Assembly (NCBI GenBank): GCA_033239525.1
Contig: BSYO01000013.1
Coordinates: 2,752,501-2,816,500, forward strand
Direction: 5' to 3'
Length of the DNA stretch: 64,000 nucleotides
Source of the DNA: Nepenthes gracilis
Taxonomy: Eukaryota > Streptophyta > Magnoliopsida > Caryophyllales > Nepenthaceae
Each line of letters begins with the position of its first letter. Within the stretch, counting starts at the first letter, position 1. The position numbers were made by a program, and so were the translations under genes. Shown piece by piece: positions 12,665 to 25,769 of this stretch. The notes below the pieces were generated by a model. The model worked only from the letters and a program-made list of their open reading frames with translations, was not told the DNA's origin and ran no database searches.

Positions 12665-15600
12665 ATGAGTTGGCTGACTCTACTCACTGTAACAGTGCTT
12701 CTATTCGATGTTGCGGCCGCTCAGTTCGTCGTCGAAACAATCCCCGGCTACCCCGGAAAGCTTCCCTTCAAGCTCGAAACCGGGTACGGATAACTTTCTT
12801 CTTACTCTTTCTATGTCTGAGATTGCTGGTAGTTTTTCCACTGTTTTTTGAAGAGGTTACTTTATGATTGGAATACAAAGTCAGTGAGGTGCTTCTCTCT
12901 TCCTTTCTCTCTCTGGTTTTTGGGTTAAAAATGGTGGGTTTAGATACATTGGGGTTGGAGATGTGGACGAGGTGCAGTTTTTCTACTACTTCGTGGAGTC
13001 TCAGAGGAATCCGACGGTGGATCCATTGATATTGTGGCTCACCGGCGGCCCCGGCTGCTCTGCTCTTTCTGGTCTCATCTATGAAATAGGTACGTTTTTT
13101 CTGTCAGCATTGCGAAATCCCAACCGTTGCTTCTGCCTACTTCTTCAATGCGGAAAAGGGGGCACATCCCTTAAAAGAGATAGTCTTTATTTTCCTCTTC
13201 ATTTAAGTTATTTATTTTTATATAAATAAATATAATTTAATAATTTATAAAAAATTAATTAAAATTATTTATTAAATTATAATTATATATTTAAAAATAA
13301 GTTTGATGTATCTTGAATTCGAATTGTTATACGGATTATGGTGCATTTCAGCCTTTTTCGTTCGAGTCAAACTCTGGCGGGTCCGATTTTCGTCTTTGAC
13401 GACTCGAATCTTACGTAACACAACAAATAAATAAGAGGTTAAAAGATTGGCGGGACTTACCCCCCAATTTATACTCTAACACCCCAATCAGCAGTCTTTC
13501 TCAAAGGGATGAAAAGATGTGGAGATGAGGAATATGCGTGATGATGCACAAGAGTGGGGCTTGAGTTTGGCTCGAAGGTTGCACTTAGTGTGGAGCGACT
13601 TTGACACAATGTTGTGCTTAGCAAGGAATGGCTTAGATATTGAGAGAGTAATAATTGTGGATGAATTCTTGGAAAGCTCTTTGGGTAAAGAATCATCTCT
13701 TGTGAGCACTTAAGTGTGAGTCTGAGTATGAGCGTTGGTTACACTGCCTGGGCCTATGCATTGGATCTGGAGGAATTCTTAACAGGCTGCCGATCTGTTG
13801 CAATCTATACTCTGAGCCAACCCACGGTATTAGACCCCTCACACCTATTATCTTTTCCTACTCCCCTCTGTGTTAAGTATGTGAACAGAGCCTAAAAAAA
13901 AACTGACTAACTTGGTCAATTGCTCATTATTTAATTTTAAAAAAATTAAATCTAAAATAAAATCAATTAAAGAAACACATCTTTTCATGTTTAAATATAT
14001 CAAAATTCAAAAAAATAAAAAAATAATAAAGATATTAAGAGATACATTTTTCTTTTCATAAATCAATTCATAATATATATTTATATAAAAGGGCAGTTGG
14101 GTAAATCACATATGGGTTTTGCAGGTCCATTGCAATTCAACTACTCGAGTACTAGCGTGCCAACATTCATACTAAATAACAACTCCTGGACCCAGGTGTT
14201 TATTTTATTTTATTTTTATTTTCTTCCCTCATTAACTTAATTTTTACTCACCTTCACATCAAAATTAACAATTTTAATATATATAAATACACGTACGTGT
14301 ATCAAAATTTGGCTGATTCATTAAACTTGCAGGTTGCTAGTATTATATTTGTAGATACGCCGGTCGGAACCGGATTCTCCTATTCGAACACGCAGGAAGG
14401 ATACCACAGTAGCGATACCTTAACCGCCTCTGATATTTACGTGTTTCTAAGGAAGGTATGTATGTATAAATGTATACGAAATTCTTATACAGTATGAGTT
14501 AGATATGCATAATCTTTATTACAATGATATAAAAATATTATTTTTATAGGATAAATTTGTCACAGCTAAATTATAATATAATAATCTTACTGTCCTACCA
14601 TGAATTATTCCGTATGAGAAATGGGTAAATTAATCGCTTGTTGCCTATCAATAATTTTACGTGTTTATAAATGTCGGTACGGCAGTGGCTGCTGGGTCAC
14701 CCCAATTTTCTTCAGAATCGATTCTATGTCGCCGGCGATTCGTACTCGGGCATTCCCGTCCCATTGGTTGTTTCAAAAATAGTAGACGGTAAATATTTAA
14801 TGCTTTGGTTAATTTGATCTTGTGTTCTTCTTAATTAAATTTTGTGTTCTACTTTTTTGTATGTAGGGTATAATATAATTTTAAAAGATAAAAAAATAAA
14901 TAATAAAATTAAAATTAAAATTTGTAAATAAAATAAATATTGTTTGTCAGGGTTTAATAGTGAGTGACCACCTTGTGCAGGCAACGATAATGGAGAAAAC
15001 CCACCGTTGAATATCCAAGTAAGTCGAGTACTTATTAAAGCCTATTTTACATTGATTTTAAAGTAATTTTCTTAAAAATAACAATAAAACAAAACTTCTT
15101 TATATATTATTGAAACGGACTCATATAAAAGTAGATAAAAAAAATAAATAGTTATATTATCAAATAAATTCCTAAAGATACCAGCTCAATATCTTTAAAA
15201 TCTTATAAATAAAACTACATTATAAAATATCCTAAAATTCAATAATTTGTAATTTATTATATTTATTTATTGTAATGGATGCAGGGTTATATACTTGGCA
15301 ACCCTTATTCAGATTATTCTCACGACTTCAATTCAAGGGTACCCTATGCTCATCGAGTAAATCTCTTATCTGATGAACTATATGAGGTAGGTTTTACTCT
15401 ATCTTTTTTGCTAGAATAAGTGACCCAGTAGACTATATTTTTTTATTATAATTTTTTAAAGGGCTATACATGTAAATATTATAGAAAGACTGATTTCGTT
15501 ATCCAAACCCATAACATTTGTATCATAATAAAATAACCTTGTTATTGTATTAATCTATAATAAAATAGTTAGTGCTATGGCCACTATTGGTTGTTGATAC

Positions 15601-16784
15601 TATAATTGCTTGCCTAGTCATTTAAAGTAAGCTGTGATGGCAAGTATGTTAACCCGGACACAAACAGCACGCAGTGTGCAGAAGATATCGTAGCTATTCA
15701 TGATGTAAGTGATTATTTTCGCTTCTTCCAAACTTATTATGATTAAAATAAGTGTCATTTTATTAAAATTTTTGTGTTCTATATGATTAAATTGTCTAAT
15801 AATCCATTTGAAACGTGTGCAGTGTATTGATTTATTAGAGACTGGACAAATTTTGGAACCCAATTGCAGCGTTCGGGCTCCAAAACCAAGTCATGATCAA
15901 TGGGATCCAAGTACTTTTGAAGAGGATAATCTCCGGTTACTACATACTAACTTGGATGAACTTCCTGAGCCATGGTGTCGGGTAATTTTCTCTATTCTTT
16001 TATAGAAATATTTAAAAAATATCTTATAGGCATTCACAAATAAGAAAGCATTATATTCATTAATGCATATCAAGAAAGTATTGAATGATGATTGGCAGGC
16101 CTATAACTATTTGAGTATCTACACGTGGGCCAATGATAAGCTCGTCCAAGAAGCTCTCCATGTTAGACAGGTATATGAACTTTCATAGGTATTGAGAGAC
16201 TGAGACAAAGGAAAAAAAATTAAAAAATAAAATAAAAAATTTGTAATTTTTTATTATGGATATATAAATATAAATATAAATATATATATATACATGCAGG
16301 GAACTATAAAGGTATGGGTGAGATGTAACAAGAGTTTATCTTATACAGAAGATGTTACGAGTAGCATTGTTTATCATCGAAATCTTACCAAGAAATGCCT
16401 TCAAGCTCTCATTTACAGGTAATTAAATTATCTTTAATCTCCAAATTTCATACTAATTGAGCAAATGTTGTTATATTTCCTAATATTTGTCTATTTCAAT
16501 ATTTTTTTTTAATGTTTTCAAAGCAGTTAGAGTAAATATCACTTACTGAGACATAGTTCCTTCACCTTATGTCAGAGGCTATTAGATGTAAATCTAACTG
16601 TATATATATATTTGTTTTATTTGTTAAAAAAGATTTATATAAATTATTTTTTTAATTATATGGGCTATTGAAATTAAATTCAAATATTTCGGATCTATTA
16701 AGAATATAATATTCTTTTTTATTAAGAATATTATACTTTTTCTAAATTAGATTATTACTTTTTTAAATTTAGATTACTTATACA

Positions 16785-16820
<36 letters not shown>

Positions 16821-19287
16821 CTATTTTAAATTATATAATTAGTATGTTCTAATTTAGATTATTTATATAATTATCATTATCAAAACTTTTTAATTTATGT
16901 TGCTTACTTCTTCTATATAACGAGATAACTTATTATATAATTTCACATATTAGAGACGAATTTATTAAAATCTTTCTAATCAATCAGTTCATCATCTTCT
17001 CCTCATTATCATTCAGATCTGAAATCATTTGTTGTAACTTCTGATAACGATTGTTTCTATAGCTTGGTTGTCGGCACCAAACCCATAAATCGTTGTTACA
17101 TCATCATCGTTATAGGTATTCATCCGCCTATTGATCTCAAATTCGGACACTTCGGACAATCTTCCAACCTCCAATTGGTAAGCCTTTTGATCCACTGAAA
17201 TCCATCGTTCATCGATCGGAAGAGTTGCCGTTCTTTGTTGAAAGAATCTTAGTCTTGGCACGGCACCATCGCTACGAGTATCACTGTTTCGGCCTCACCG
17301 TTCAGCATCGATGATTGATTCGTCACGGCATTATCTGGGAAGAAGACGATCAAAACACATTGTTTTCTCCATTTCGTTATTCAAACACATCGTTTCAAGC
17401 CTTGGGTGCCGTTTGCTGTTTGATTAAAACGCGGTGTCTCACTCTCTTAAGTACTAAAACGCAACTTTCAACCTCAAAGTTTCCGAAACTCGAAGCCCAG
17501 ATTAGTAGGCCAAACTTGGTAATTAGGGCTTATTCTCTGAATTCCTCCTAGGACCAGCAGTACTGTTGCTGCCCAATCGACAGTTATTGACCACCATCTA
17601 TCGCCGCCGGCCCTGACCACCATCTATCGCCGTGGGCCCTGACCACCGTCCACAAAAGCAATCGCCAACCGCCAGCAATTTTTCAGCATCCTTTCATGTA
17701 ACTTTCTAACAATTTTTTGGTGTCTTCTAACGAATTTTATAACTATCTAGTAACCTTTTTAGGTCATTTTTAGCTACTGTCTTTTAATTTATACTATTTA
17801 TATATATTAAGATATATATATATATATATATATATATTAATTTAGATTATTTACATAATATTTATTATTGCAACTTTCTAGTTTAAGTTACGTCCTTTTT
17901 TTCTTTATTTCTTTTCTCATATTTCCCTAGAATCCGTGATTAATGGGTTGTGTCTCCCATCTCAGGCCATCCAAGGATATGATTGTTTTATTGTCTTTAC
18001 AAAATAATCAAATTTCAATTTGTTGATTTTATTTTATTTTATTTATTATTTTGCTAACAGCGGTGACCAGGATTTGGTTGTTCCTTATGTGGGTACGCTC
18101 GGGTGGATAAGGTCTCTTGGCCTACCTTTGGTCGGTGAATGGAGGCCATGGTTCGTCGATGGTCAAGTTGCTGGGTTCGTTTCGAAGCTCTTTATAGAAC
18201 TCCTTACCTAAATACAAAAGTGTTACCATATTTATTTATTTATTTTAGTATATTTATTTAAAGTAAATACATAAATAAGATATTATATTACTTTACAATA
18301 TTTAAACGGTGTTTAGAAATTATTTTTGTTTCCCTTTTAATACGTTCCTATCTTATAGAACAAATATTTTTTTAGACATTTATGTACTAAAACAAATATA
18401 TTCACAATAAATATTATAAGCAAATATAAAGACTTCTTATTTTGTTGATAGAAAATTACCTAAAAAATAATAATTCAATTATGAGTAAGGATAAACTTTC
18501 TATATTAGATCATCAAAAGTCTAAAAGCTAGCACTAGAATCTTTGGAAGGATTTTTAGAGAAAAAAAATTATAAATAATATATTCTGTTATTCTTAAATT
18601 ACTTTAAATAAATTATAAATTAGACTATCAAAAAAGCTCAAAATATAATAATAATATAATCTTATATTATAGGAGTATATTTTTTTATCATCATAGTTAA
18701 GTAATTTTAAATTATTTTTTATATTAATTTGTTTTTTAGATTTATTTTTATATATATATATTTTTACGTTTAATCATAATTAATTTATATTTTTTTAACA
18801 GTATTTTTTCTGACCTATGTTTCAAACGCATAATTCACATTAAGAATCATTCCCCCAACTTGCATATTTTTTATAGTGTTTTTCAATCCAAACCAAATAT
18901 GACGCTCATATCGCCGCTTAATTACCCTGCTTTGAATTAATCATTTTATGTTGTATTAATTTTGTTAATTAATATATGTTTTGTTTTGGTGGGCGGTAAT
19001 TAATATTACCGTGCTTTCATGCAGATACACCGTCAAGTACTCAAACGTCAATTATCGTTTGACGTATGCAACAGTTAAGGTAATTCGAATAACTTAATTA
19101 TCCTGATTAATTAATCGATTGATTAAGTGACTCTGCTTTATTTAAATGGAAAAATAATTAATTAAGCCACCGGTAATTAATATTTAATATGTGTCACGTG
19201 CAGGGAGCAGGTCACACAGCTCCAGAGTATAAGCCCGTGGAGGCTCTTGCCATGGTCTACAGATTTTTCTCTCTTTTCCCCCTTTGA
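12665..19287 (+). CDS. SCPL: Serine carboxypeptidase-like acyltransferase-type protein, gene A
   Basis: S10-family alpha/beta-hydrolase. Plant class I members with GDSYSG are often acyltransferases for glucose-ester donors in the vacuole, but the substrate is unknown. Exons: 12665-12783, 12944-13089, 14125-14195, 14333-14455, 14686-14788, 14981-15018, 15285-15386, 15618-15704, 15823-15981, 16099-16170, 16300-16418, 18061-18174, 19025-19079, 19204-19287. They total 1392 nt, 463 aa, with GT-AG introns throughout. The signal peptide is [28 protein letters not shown] forms the oxyanion region, the Ser is in AGDSYSG (exon 5), the Asp is in [12 protein letters not shown] (exon 12) and the His is in [10 protein letters not shown] (exon 14). 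Possible N-glycosylation sites include NYS, NCS and NLT. ATG 12665 is the only sensible start, because the upstream in-frame ATG of gene B is AAG here. Intron 11 holds a shrunken copia relic. It differs from gene B by 15 residues. Confidence 0.93.
13314..13844 (+). repeat. LTR-like relic in intron 2 of gene A
   Basis: A mixed-composition block inside an AT-rich intron. It matches 36513-37046 in gene B and, more loosely, the LTR-like sequence at 62190-62845. Shared landmarks are AATTGTTATAC near the start, AACACAA, GGGAC-TACCCC, and a final CCTCACACCTA-type end. Presence in both SCPL copies shows the insertion predates the duplication. Open frames inside it (13469-13713) are not genes. Confidence 0.55.
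16640..17930 (+). mobile_element. Internally deleted copia-type relic in intron 11 of gene A
   Basis: Two related AT-rich blocks, each containing a (TA)n run (about 16660-16920 and about 17770-17890), flank about 850 bases of unlike sequence, as expected for a pair of decayed LTRs. The same arrangement in gene B (about 39960-48600) has copia reverse transcriptase remnants between the blocks. Unit A lacks about 3 kb that unit B has between TTTTTAGC (about 17773) and GTCTTTTAATT. Sites 17660-17664 (AATCG) are the empty target site for the gypsy element found in unit B. Confidence 0.6.
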
Positions 19288-20152
19288 GGTTTTTAATTAA
19301 TCGGCTGCGATTACATCGTTAATGATCTTTCCTTAATTAAGAGTTAATCATTGGTAATGTCATTAATATTTCCTTTAACTGCTGACATTTAATTTCTAAA
19401 GATTTATATTTAATAGTGATTTAAGTTTTGCCTCATCCTACCAGTTGTTAGCATTGGTGGGTGGTTGGAACACAAAATAGCGATACTATATTTTATTAAG
19501 AAAACTATGACTTTAATTTTTTATTTTTTAAAATTATGGTATTAAAAATTAAAATTATTTTTCATAATTTAACTATTTTAAAAATAATATGACTCATATT
19601 TTTATATAAATAATATTTTAATTATATCTTTTATATTTAACGATATTTTTAATTATTAAATAGATAAAAAAAATTTGAATATTTAAAATACTTATTATAA
19701 AATTAAGGAGTCGAGTCTCGCTCATCATTCAACTGAAAAAAATATTATTTAAGGACAAGATTTTTAATAAATAAAATAAAATTAGATATTGTATTATTTA
19801 TATTAAACAATAAACTATTTTAATTAAAGATAAAATGTATATACCCTTTGAAAGGTATTTCAGGTGGCGGTCGACGGTGGTAGCTACAAACAATTAACTA
19901 AAAATTATAATATTATTTATATTTTACTTATTTTTTGTAATGATGACATTTTTAAAAATCCTTTTAGGTGATGTACTATTTTCTATTTTTTATAATAATA
20001 AATTTATATTCAAAAAAAGATGAAATTTAATATTATATTGTTTAAAAATATTTTAAAAGTATATAAATAATATTTACAATTTAAATTCTTTTTTAATCGG
20101 GCGATTACGTGCCACTGAGTTGAAGGATAGGTGTCCGGAGCAGGGGCGCAGC
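19288..20152 (+). other. 3' flank of SCPL gene A
   Basis: AT-rich sequence matching 49946-50812 downstream of gene B. It holds the presumed 3' UTR and polyadenylation region; no gene is seen. Similarity to unit B stops at GCAGGGGCGCAGC, where the Mutator-like element starts. Confidence 0.6.
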
Positions 20153-20159
20153 GGCCTCC

Positions 20160-20192
20160 GGGATGTTGCTTCGCTTGGCGAAGCAGCATCCC
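20160..20192. repeat. Near-perfect hairpin at the left end of the MULE
   Basis: GGGATGTTGCTTCGC and GCGAAGCAGCATCCC pair with one mismatch around a TTG loop. It lies just outside the long terminal inverted repeat, within a few bases of the point where similarity to unit B ends. Confidence 0.8.
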
Positions 20193-20230
20193 CTGCTTCT
20201 CATTTCAGGGCCGTCAGATCAAACCAATGG

Positions 20231-20672
20231 CTCAGATTTTTTTTTTTTTTAAGTTTAGAAAAATAAATCTGGACCGTCCGTTAATCGACGGCCCAGATTT
20301 TAAAATTTTTTTTAAATCTGGACCGTTGGCTTTAATTCTAATGATCCGACGGCCCAAATTTTGACATAATCTGGGCCGTCGAATCTTTGACACTCGGACG
20401 GTCAAGACTAATCTGCGAAATAAAAAAAAATATATCTGGACCGTCGATTTGGAGACACGTGGACGGCCCAGATATGATTTTTGACAATTAGCTAAATTTT
20501 TCCGCAAATTTCGTATTCCCTCCTCTCTCACTTTCACTCTCGTCTCTCTCGCAACGAACCCTAATCTCCTCACCATCTCTCACTATCTCAAACGCTCTCT
20601 CAACGAACCCTAATCCTCGCCGTCGCCTCTCGCCGTCGCCGCTCTCTGCAAATCTCAGTCATCAGACGAGGG
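20231..20672 (+). repeat. MULE left terminal inverted repeat
   Basis: Reads as the reverse complement of about 29862-30302. Shared blocks include ATCTGGACCGTCCGTTAA, GATCCGACGGCCCA, ACACGTGGACGG, and TCTCTGCAAATCTCAGTCAT at the inner edge. The repeat is itself rich in inverted GGCCGTC/GACGGCC motifs. Confidence 0.85.
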
Positions 20673-22279
20673 AGCAGAGCAATAGAACGAGGTAGAGAAG
20701 AGGTATGTTCATGGAGAAATTCGGACTAAAAGAATGGGAAATGACCGAGATGCTGTTGGAGGGGAAGGTGCCGTTTCTGACGGTGTCTTGGCGATGCCTG
20801 TAACACTAATCCTTGCCGTCACCGTTCTCCCTCTCTCTCTCTCACTTTTTCAAGCCCTTTCGTCCCTGTCGCCTCTCTCTGCATATCTCATTTGATTTTT
20901 TTCCTTCACAAAATTTGACGTAAAGAAAATATTGTCAACATTTGTGCCATTAATAAATTTTTTTTTCCATTCCAAGTCCAAGGGGCAGAAAATTTGTAAA
21001 GTTTAATGGAGATGAGATTTGGGACCGTGGTCACCGGCAGTGGTCGTTGGAGATGGAAATCCAGTTAAGAAATATCTTGTCCACTGCATTTGTGCCGAAT
21101 GTTGCTTTCTGCGGATGGTGGTGATTGGCAATGGCAGTGGTGGTGATTGGCAATGGCAGTGGTGGTCGTGGTGAGAATGAAAGGGAATGGCAGTGGTGAT
21201 TGGCAATGGCAGTGGTGGCAATGGCAATGGCAATGGCAATGTCTAGTTAATATCATGTTCTTATTATTAGTTAGAGGCAAGAAAGAAAGGAAAAGGATGA
21301 TGTGCTAAATTGAGTTAAATAGTGGAAGCATATTTGCAAAGCCAATCCCACTTAAAGCTGTATAAATGAAAAATGGAAACAAAAAAGTTTTTTTAAAGCT
21401 GTACAAATGAACTTCGGGGCTTGAATCTTCAAAATAGCTACATCACTATGAGTTGGAATCTCCTCCAAAATATTATTTACTAAGTACTTAAAAATGGACC
21501 TACATGTGTTGTGGAAGACACTTATCATTTGGACATAAAAATAATAGTATCTTAAGGTAAGTTATTTAGGTATCTTAATTATTTGCCTCTTATACACAGA
21601 AAATGGGGAAGTAAAAGCCAAAAATTGGATAGTTTTAATATATGAATGTAGAAATTTGAGGATGCAATGCAACATCGCCAACTGAACTAACGATTTATTG
21701 TCCATATTGTCTTAGTTGATCGAAATAATATTTTTAATTGAGTAAAAGTTTAAAAAATATGAAAAAGGGCAAAAATATTAATCCTCTAAATTTTAAATAT
21801 TTGTAGAGATAATTAAGAGATAAAATTTAATACGCTAAAAGTGAAAAGTTTAAAAAATGACACAGCGTAACTAATTAAATTGATCATGGGTCTCGTAAGT
21901 CTCGATGAACCCGCCCTTACGATTTACTAATATATTATTTAATTAATAAAAATAATATTTATATAATGATCTCCTAATTAAAATCAGTAGGTCAACGTAA
22001 TTATTAGTTGAACTAAATCCAAAATCATTCCACGTAATAATCTACAAAAATTTTGACAAAATTTTATCTAAAATTGGACAAAAATAAAAAATACAACCTG
22101 TTAATAAAAACACAAAATTTATCCATGTGGCACTTTACACAACGTAATCTTCCCTACGTTGAGGGAAAGTGTCTACATTAAATTACAACAATACAAAGTA
22201 AGCAGCTCAGAGCCAAGGATTGAGAACTCTCCCAAAGCAAACTTTGAAAAGCTAGAAATACAGAAATATGGTTCTTTCC
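20673..22279. other. MULE interior without a recognised gene, with a minisatellite
   Basis: Moderately AT-rich. At about 21115-21240 it holds a short tandem repeat based on GGTGATTGGCAATGGCAGTG that collapses into (GGCAAT)n. Minus-strand frames through it (runs of Pro, Leu, His, Cys) are repeat artefacts. The last 100 bases are an intron-like tail to the MAP65 fragment. Confidence 0.6.
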
Positions 22280-23145
22280 AATAGCCCTTAATGAACGTTA
22301 GTCTCTTGAGCCAACTCTCCTCTTCACAAGCTGACATCCCTTTCTCGGCCTTGTTCAGTATTTCTTTTCTACTAAGAGTTTCTTCTTTAGCTTTTGCAAT
22401 TTGGCTATCCATATCAGCAATCAACTCTGAAGGCTTAACATTCCCAAAAATCATCCAAATTGCAAAATTTTCTCTCGGGCAGCCTCCGCATCAATTTCTT
22501 TGTGTGCATGAGCATATATTTCCTCAAGTTCAGCCTGCTTCTTAAATGCAATTTCCTTCATTCGGCTGAATTTTAGCTGATCAAGCCTCTCAACTTCCAC
22601 CTCAGCCTTAAAATGCAAAGGACAATAAAATAAAAGATAAACAGCCGGGAACATTAATTCAATATGGGCCAATAGTTACCTGCTCAATCAAATCCAAAGC
22701 AAGAGCCCCTGGGATGGTGACTTCATCTACTGAGGAAGATATGTTGCAGGTTACATGATCAAACAGATGTCTATAATTATCTGGTGTATCCATCAGATTC
22801 CAAAGATCAATGGTGCTGATGAATTAACATAGAGATTAAGTATTGCCTTTTCCTTCTTAAGTTCTTGAAGCTGAGCACGATATTCTTCTAACGATGGCTG
22901 TGAGTTACTCTTTAATTGTTCCAGAAGTCTTCACAGGCTGTAATTTGAATAAAACAGCATAATGACGAGAGTTTATTAATGAAATCAGCAGCCAAATGCA
23001 CTGTCAAAAGTTATGAGCTAAGAAACTTATATCATATTAAGTACTCACAAATCCAACTATAGTCTTTTCTCCAAGAGCAGAAACGAGACAGGTAAGTTCA
23101 ACTTTGGCATCTGCTAAAGCCTGAAGCAGTTGTGCCCTTGATTTG
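22280..23145 (-). pseudogene. MAP65: Captured fragment of a MAP65 (microtubule-associated) gene
   Basis: MAP65 proteins (PRC1/Ase1 family) bundle microtubules. Several exon-sized minus-strand segments match the middle of the family in correct order. About 23140-23050 reads LLQALADAKVEL and SALGEKT, about 22925-22815 reads LEEYRAQLQELKKEKA, about 22800-22678 reads LWNLMDTPDNY and TIPGALALDLIEQ, about 22620-22455 reads EVEVERLDQLKFSRMKEIAF, and about 22440-22290 reads [17 protein letters not shown] and [10 protein letters not shown]. Intervening sequence looks like retained introns, so the copy came from genomic DNA. The N-terminal and C-terminal parts are missing, and no promoter or complete frame is present. 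Confidence 0.85.
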
Positions 23146-23744
23146 ACAGCTAGTAACAAGGATATAGAAAGAACTAATAACAAAATATACTAACAAAATA
23201 CTGTCAGAAGGATAGAATTAGAAATATAGCTTGTATAATTGTGTACAAGGAATTGCTAGAGAATATGACAAGCATGAAGAGAGATGGATATATAATTATG
23301 GCCATTAAGATGATGCTAGAAGGAGAAACTGAGGTGGACCAAGCAATTCCATAGAAGGAGTCAATTTTCATAGGTTGAGATCTAAATGGCCATTTTCCAC
23401 AAAATGCAAATTGTTACACCAAACTTGTATGGAGGCTATGATCATGTGAAAAGAAATGAAGAATGAAAGGATACCTTGGAGTTTGTTTTCCTTCTGATCT
23501 TATAGTGGCAACACTCTTCAAGAGAAAGGAGACACATTTGATTATGTACAAGAGTACCTCATCCAAAACTAGGATTGACTATATTATCTAAGCTTTCTGG
23601 CCATCCCACACATTATCCAAAATTGCAAGTGGAAACAGCAAGAGAAACACCTACTCACTTTCATGGGACAAAAAAAACATAATTGAATATTTATGTCACG
23701 AACCTTTTTTTTTGGGGGGTGATGGTGAAAGTAAACATATTACC

Positions 23745-24005
23745 ATACTAGGAAGCCAAGCCCCAAAATCGTGCAAGCCAACACCTCCATGGAGCTGTGC
23801 AGCAACTGCTTTAGCCTCTTGTTTTGCGTTCTGATTCAACAAGAAACCAACAACAAGTAACAATAAGTTGTAAATGGCAGGAGTACATAAATAACAAGTA
23901 GATATTTCACCTCAACTTCACAACGAAGAGTTGTAATTTCCACATCAGTTCCATCCTTAGATTGTTTTGCATCTTTAAGTGCGGCCTCCAACAAGATACA
24001 GAAAG
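23745..24005 (-). pseudogene. Probable third captured fragment, coiled-coil gene
   Basis: Two minus-strand segments separated by an intron-like stretch encode coiled-coil-type sequence. About 24000-23915 reads AALKDAKQSKDGTDVEITTL, and about 23835-23790 reads NAKQEAKAVAAQLH. There is a weak resemblance, from memory only, to the plant SCD2-like coiled-coil family, but I cannot confirm it. It lies between the MAP65 and UBP fragments inside the MULE. A further minus-strand stretch around 24340-24450 (with KHEEPEIKLMPKMNPF) may belong to this or another captured gene. Confidence 0.4.
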
Positions 24006-24689
24006 CCTAACAGCTTTCAATGATGAGAGAAGAGGACACAGAGCAGCAACACCTCAGATCATGGGAGTGATGTGGGATGACATTTTGGCAAAATTAAAGT
24101 AAATTTTAATATACTTCAGCACACAACACACACGGCAATAGCTGCATCAGCAGATTGGCAGCAGCTGCATCTCGGGTAGCAGCTGGACAACATTAAAATT
24201 CAGCTGAATCCCCAATAATTCAACTCACACATGGCACAAGAATTTAATACACACATGGCAGCCTTCAAATTCAACAGAATTTCCCACAAATTCAGTAGGC
24301 ACATGACACGGATTTGGGACATAAATTGCCTGCTGCCCTAGGAAAGGGTTCATCTTAGGCATCAGTTTGATTTCTGGCTCTTCATGTTTAAGATCAGCAT
24401 CACCCGCTGCAGCAGATGATGATGGGAGCTCCTGTGGTTCATCAATTGCCTACTGCTGGCCATAGAGCTAACAGAGACCCATTGTGACATCTGGACACAG
24501 CACCTTGCTGTTTAGCAGCTTCAACTATTTCATCGACCCTGCAGGAGACAAACAGCTTTCGGTTTATCTTCAGCTCATTTCTCGGCCCTGCAGCTTGTTT
24601 TTCTCCAATTAATTGTCACTACCTCTGAGATGAGCCCTATAAGGCTAACAGAATCAGCCGATTTGGAGGACAAAGATGATTCATTGCTC

Positions 24690-25518
24690 ATTTTTTTCTG
24701 GTTGTATATTTTCACAGGCTTCTCATACCCATGACGATTCTGCAATTTGGAGAGCACAACCATTGGTTTAGAATTTGTACAAGAAAAGGAAGTACTGTGC
24801 ATTTGGATTTTGAGTTAGTCCTTTATATTGCTCCAGAAAGAGAACAAAAAGTGACAAATAATTCTACTTAAAAAATGTATCTTCGAGAATGGGAAAGTAG
24901 GACAATGTCCCATTAATCATCCAGATGATTCAACCATCATACTTTGCTAAATATATACTTTGGATATCCCAATCTTAGAAAACTTAAAAGATACCCTTAA
25001 ATTGCAGTGCTTCTACCTGATTAGCCGCGTAAGCCCTTTTAGGAGCAATGTCAGGATGCTCTAGCCCTAGGTATTGCTCCCAAGCACCATAAACATCTCT
25101 TCTCTGTATATCTAAACCAGAAAAAAAAAGACTATATATTTGCATAATGTAGACCAAATTTCGATAGAGTGCAAACAGAGAGAAAGAAAGAAAAGAACCT
25201 GAAAGCGACTGGACACGATGTCAGAGTCCTGGAGATACTCTGGACGGCCTAATGAAAGAAATGCAAACTCCCATTGGCAAAGAGAGGAACAATGAAAAAG
25301 GAAATTCATCATCAAATATCACAGCAAGAAACTATATATTTAGGCACCTATATCCGGTGAAACATGAAATTACGGAGTCACCACAGTGTTGCAGACACGG
25401 AAACTTGAGCATACCTTTGAAAAATCATCATCTGGCACCTGCAATTTCTTCTGTACTCTGGCCTTGACCTCACCCAAGGTTTCTCCTTCATGTATCACCA
25501 AGAAAAAGGGCTTTCCAA
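24690..25518 (-). pseudogene. UBP12/13: Captured C-terminal part of a UBP12/UBP13 deubiquitinase gene
   Basis: UBP12/13 are plant ubiquitin-specific proteases related to USP7. Minus-strand exon-like segments match the C-terminal region in order: about 25518-25412 GETLGEVKARVQKKLQVPDD, about 25276-25198 EFAFLSLGRPEYLQDSDIVS, about 25107-25021 RRDVYGAWEQYLGLEHPDIA, and about 24745-24690 LQNRHGYEKPVKIYN. The family's natural C-terminus is at about this point; here the frame reads on into QKK and unrelated residues. Introns are retained. The catalytic domain (Cys and His boxes) is absent, so this cannot be an active protease. Confidence 0.85.
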
Positions 25519-25769
25519 AGTTTTGTATTTGCTGGTAGAATCAAAAACAAATTTGAAGATACAAAATACAACCACCCAGATCACCAAAATTTTGGCAAAA
25601 TGCTTCGGTCAGCAAAGACACTCCGAAGAAGCAGAAAGCTCTACTGTCTCCAGCATAAATTTTAGATATATGATTCATACAACATGAAGAGTAGCATTTT
25701 CCTTCAAATTTCAGAGACATTATCTGACGTTAAAAAATGAGAATGGGCAAAGAACCTCTTACGCGGGTT

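Noticed and set aside
17025..17261. 78-aa minus-strand frame, with a copy at 40344-40580
   Set aside because: Similar in both units only because it lies in the duplicated copia relic; no recognised retroelement or host domain, and the start differs little between units because the duplication is young.
20131..20576. Overlapping frames at the MULE border
   Set aside because: Lie in the terminal inverted repeat; the GGCCGTC/GACGGCC palindromes keep both strands open by chance.
24575..24802. Complete small UBP-like protein gene
   Set aside because: Only the C-terminal exons of UBP12/13 are present, with introns retained and no catalytic domain or start, all inside the MULE.
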